A stretch of DNA of 64,000 nt from Marixanthotalea marina (GTDB lineage Bacteria > Bacteroidota > Bacteroidia > Flavobacteriales > Flavobacteriaceae): positions 111,172 to 175,171 of the forward strand of contig JAHLEH010000006.1 in NCBI GenBank assembly GCA_018883545.1, given 5' to 3'. Of this stretch, positions 63,684 to 64,000 are shown piece after piece. Below the pieces are notes generated by a model. The model was not told the DNA's origin. It did not search any database and saw only the letters and a list, made by a program, of their open reading frames with translations. Position 1 is the stretch's first letter; every line of letters starts with the position of its first letter. Position numbers and translations under genes: made by a program.

Positions 63684-63882
63684 TAAACACAACAATGTAT
63701 AAAAAACATAAGTGGATCAGTGGGTTACGAAGCTTTCGAGCATTTTATCAGCTCCGCCAAATCTGCGATTTGACGGGTATGTATAATGTTTTAAATTTGT
63801 GTCAAAACGCAAATTTGGCTCAGTGCAACTTGACAGGTAAGAGCTTCGAAATCACTTACGTTTCTTATACTCAACGTTAGGC
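63684..63882 (+). repeat. attC-like site 17 (longest, about 199 bp)
   Basis: The left box TAAACACAAC is the exact complement of the cassette start GTTGTGTTTA. The arm GTATAAAAAACATAAGTG pairs with CACTTACGTTTCTTATAC, and an inner pair CGAAGCTTTCGA-like / AGCTTCG extends the stem. The junction is at 63876/63877. A frame of 68 codons across it is a by-product of the palindrome. Confidence 0.82.
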
Positions 63883-63899
63883 ACAAGACCGACCAAAAA

Positions 63900-64000
63900 A
63901 TGAAACCAGAGATAAAAGATAAACTAAAAGAACTTGACTCGGAGATAGAGTTTAATATTGAGAAAGATTATATCCATTTCTATTATCCAAAATACAAAAT
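63900..64000 (+). CDS. Start of a cassette gene cut by the window end
   Basis: An ATG at 63900, 23 bases into the last cassette, opens a frame beginning MKPEIKDKLKELDSEIEF that runs to the window edge. Only about 33 residues are visible and no family can be named. It shows that the array continues. Confidence 0.55.
   Translation, partial: MKPEIKDKLKELDSEIEFNIEKDYIHFYYPKYK

Larger units (their letters stand above)
20679..64000 (+). mobile_element. Integron-like gene cassette array (continues beyond the window)
   Basis: About seventeen cassettes lie head to tail in one orientation, separated by palindromic attC-like sites with a G^TT junction. Boundaries (first base TT): 20679, 21158, 22658 (interrupted by an integrative element), 40146, 40905, 41929, 42709, 43777, 45017, 45850, 46915, 53575, 59505, 60132, 61605, 62693 and 63877. 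In each complete cassette the start is the reverse complement of the R'' box at its own end, while neighbours differ, which shows that cassettes behave as circularisable units. Sizes run from 479 bp to 6.66 kb. All coding frames are on the plus strand, the same as the recombinase. Confidence 0.85.

Noticed and set aside
63674..63880. 68-codon frame at the end of the flavodoxin cassette
   Set aside because: It lies almost entirely within the attC-like palindrome and its product has no sensible composition.
21029..63882. The palindromes as MITEs, REP elements or plain terminators
   Set aside because: There are no target-site duplications or transposase-type ends. The outermost bases change from site to site in step with the cassette start, which fits cassette ends and not a uniform dispersed element.
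1..64000. tRNA, rRNA or known riboswitch genes
   Set aside because: No cloverleaf, rRNA core sequence or conserved riboswitch was recognised on either strand by eye; a covariance search (tRNAscan-SE, Infernal/Rfam) would be decisive.

Overview
The window is AT-rich and reads as a chromosomal segment of a marine or soil member of the Flavobacteriaceae (Bacteroidota). Supporting signs are the lipoprotein-rich proteome, TAnnTTTG-type promoter boxes, Bacteroidota-only families (DUF6266, DUF6428, Bacteroidota-type tyrosine integrases), an arabinose/xylan degradation set and a NirK/quinol-NOR partial denitrification set. No rRNA, tRNA or CRISPR array was seen.

Left third (1-19.0 kb), ordinary chromosome. 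The end of a probable ribulokinase gene is followed by araD, araA and a lipoprotein aldose 1-epimerase. Next is a nitrogen-oxide block: an Rrf2/NsrR-like regulator, quinol nitric oxide reductase, the iron-centre repair protein Ric, a polytopic membrane protein and a hemerythrin protein on the plus strand. A porin, a SCO-like copper chaperone, an SUMF1-fold protein and copper nitrite reductase NirK (with a fused cytochrome c domain) follow on the minus strand. Three AGGATA-N4-TATCCT-like palindromes precede the regulator, norB and nirK and suggest one NO-responsive regulon. An arsenic operon (arsR, DUF6428, arsenate reductase-like phosphatase, ACR3 pump), three small hypothetical genes and a GH10 xylanase follow.

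Right part (19.4-64 kb), an integron-like gene-cassette array. A tyrosine recombinase (19412-20551) with an extra N-terminal domain and no visible IntI-specific insertion is followed by a simple insertion site (G^TT at 20678/20679). Then come about 17 cassettes, all pointing the same way. Each junction carries an imperfect palindrome of about 130 bp (199 bp for the last), shaped like an integron attC site. Its outer boxes are xxxxAAC and G^TTxxxx, the inner arms covary, and an apical hairpin is often present. In every complete cassette the first 9-13 bases, counted from the junction G, are the reverse complement (exact, or with one mismatch) of the bases that open that same cassette's own terminal palindrome. 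That is the signature of units excised as circles and inserted at G^TT. Cassette contents include one non-coding cassette, thioredoxin-like lipoproteins, a DinB-fold protein, HEPN-like proteins, a TerB/BRCT protein, a four-gene Wadjet-like (JetABCD/Mks) SMC system, a four-gene modification/OLD-nuclease system, membrane proteins, a DUF5694-like lipoprotein and a UPF0158/flavodoxin pair. Both large defence modules are bracketed by a second family of palindromes.

Inserted in the array (about 23.2-40.0 kb) is an integrative element with direct-repeat ends and its own integrase. It carries excisionase-like and replication-like genes and an eight-gene minus-strand type I restriction operon: HTH, HsdM, a HEPN toxin, an MNT antitoxin fused to HsdS, a DUF262/DUF1524 protein, HsdR, a GHKL ATPase and a STAS-like DUF4325 protein. 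The most notable observation is the integron-like array built by a recombinase that does not look like IntI, used here as a defence-gene platform.
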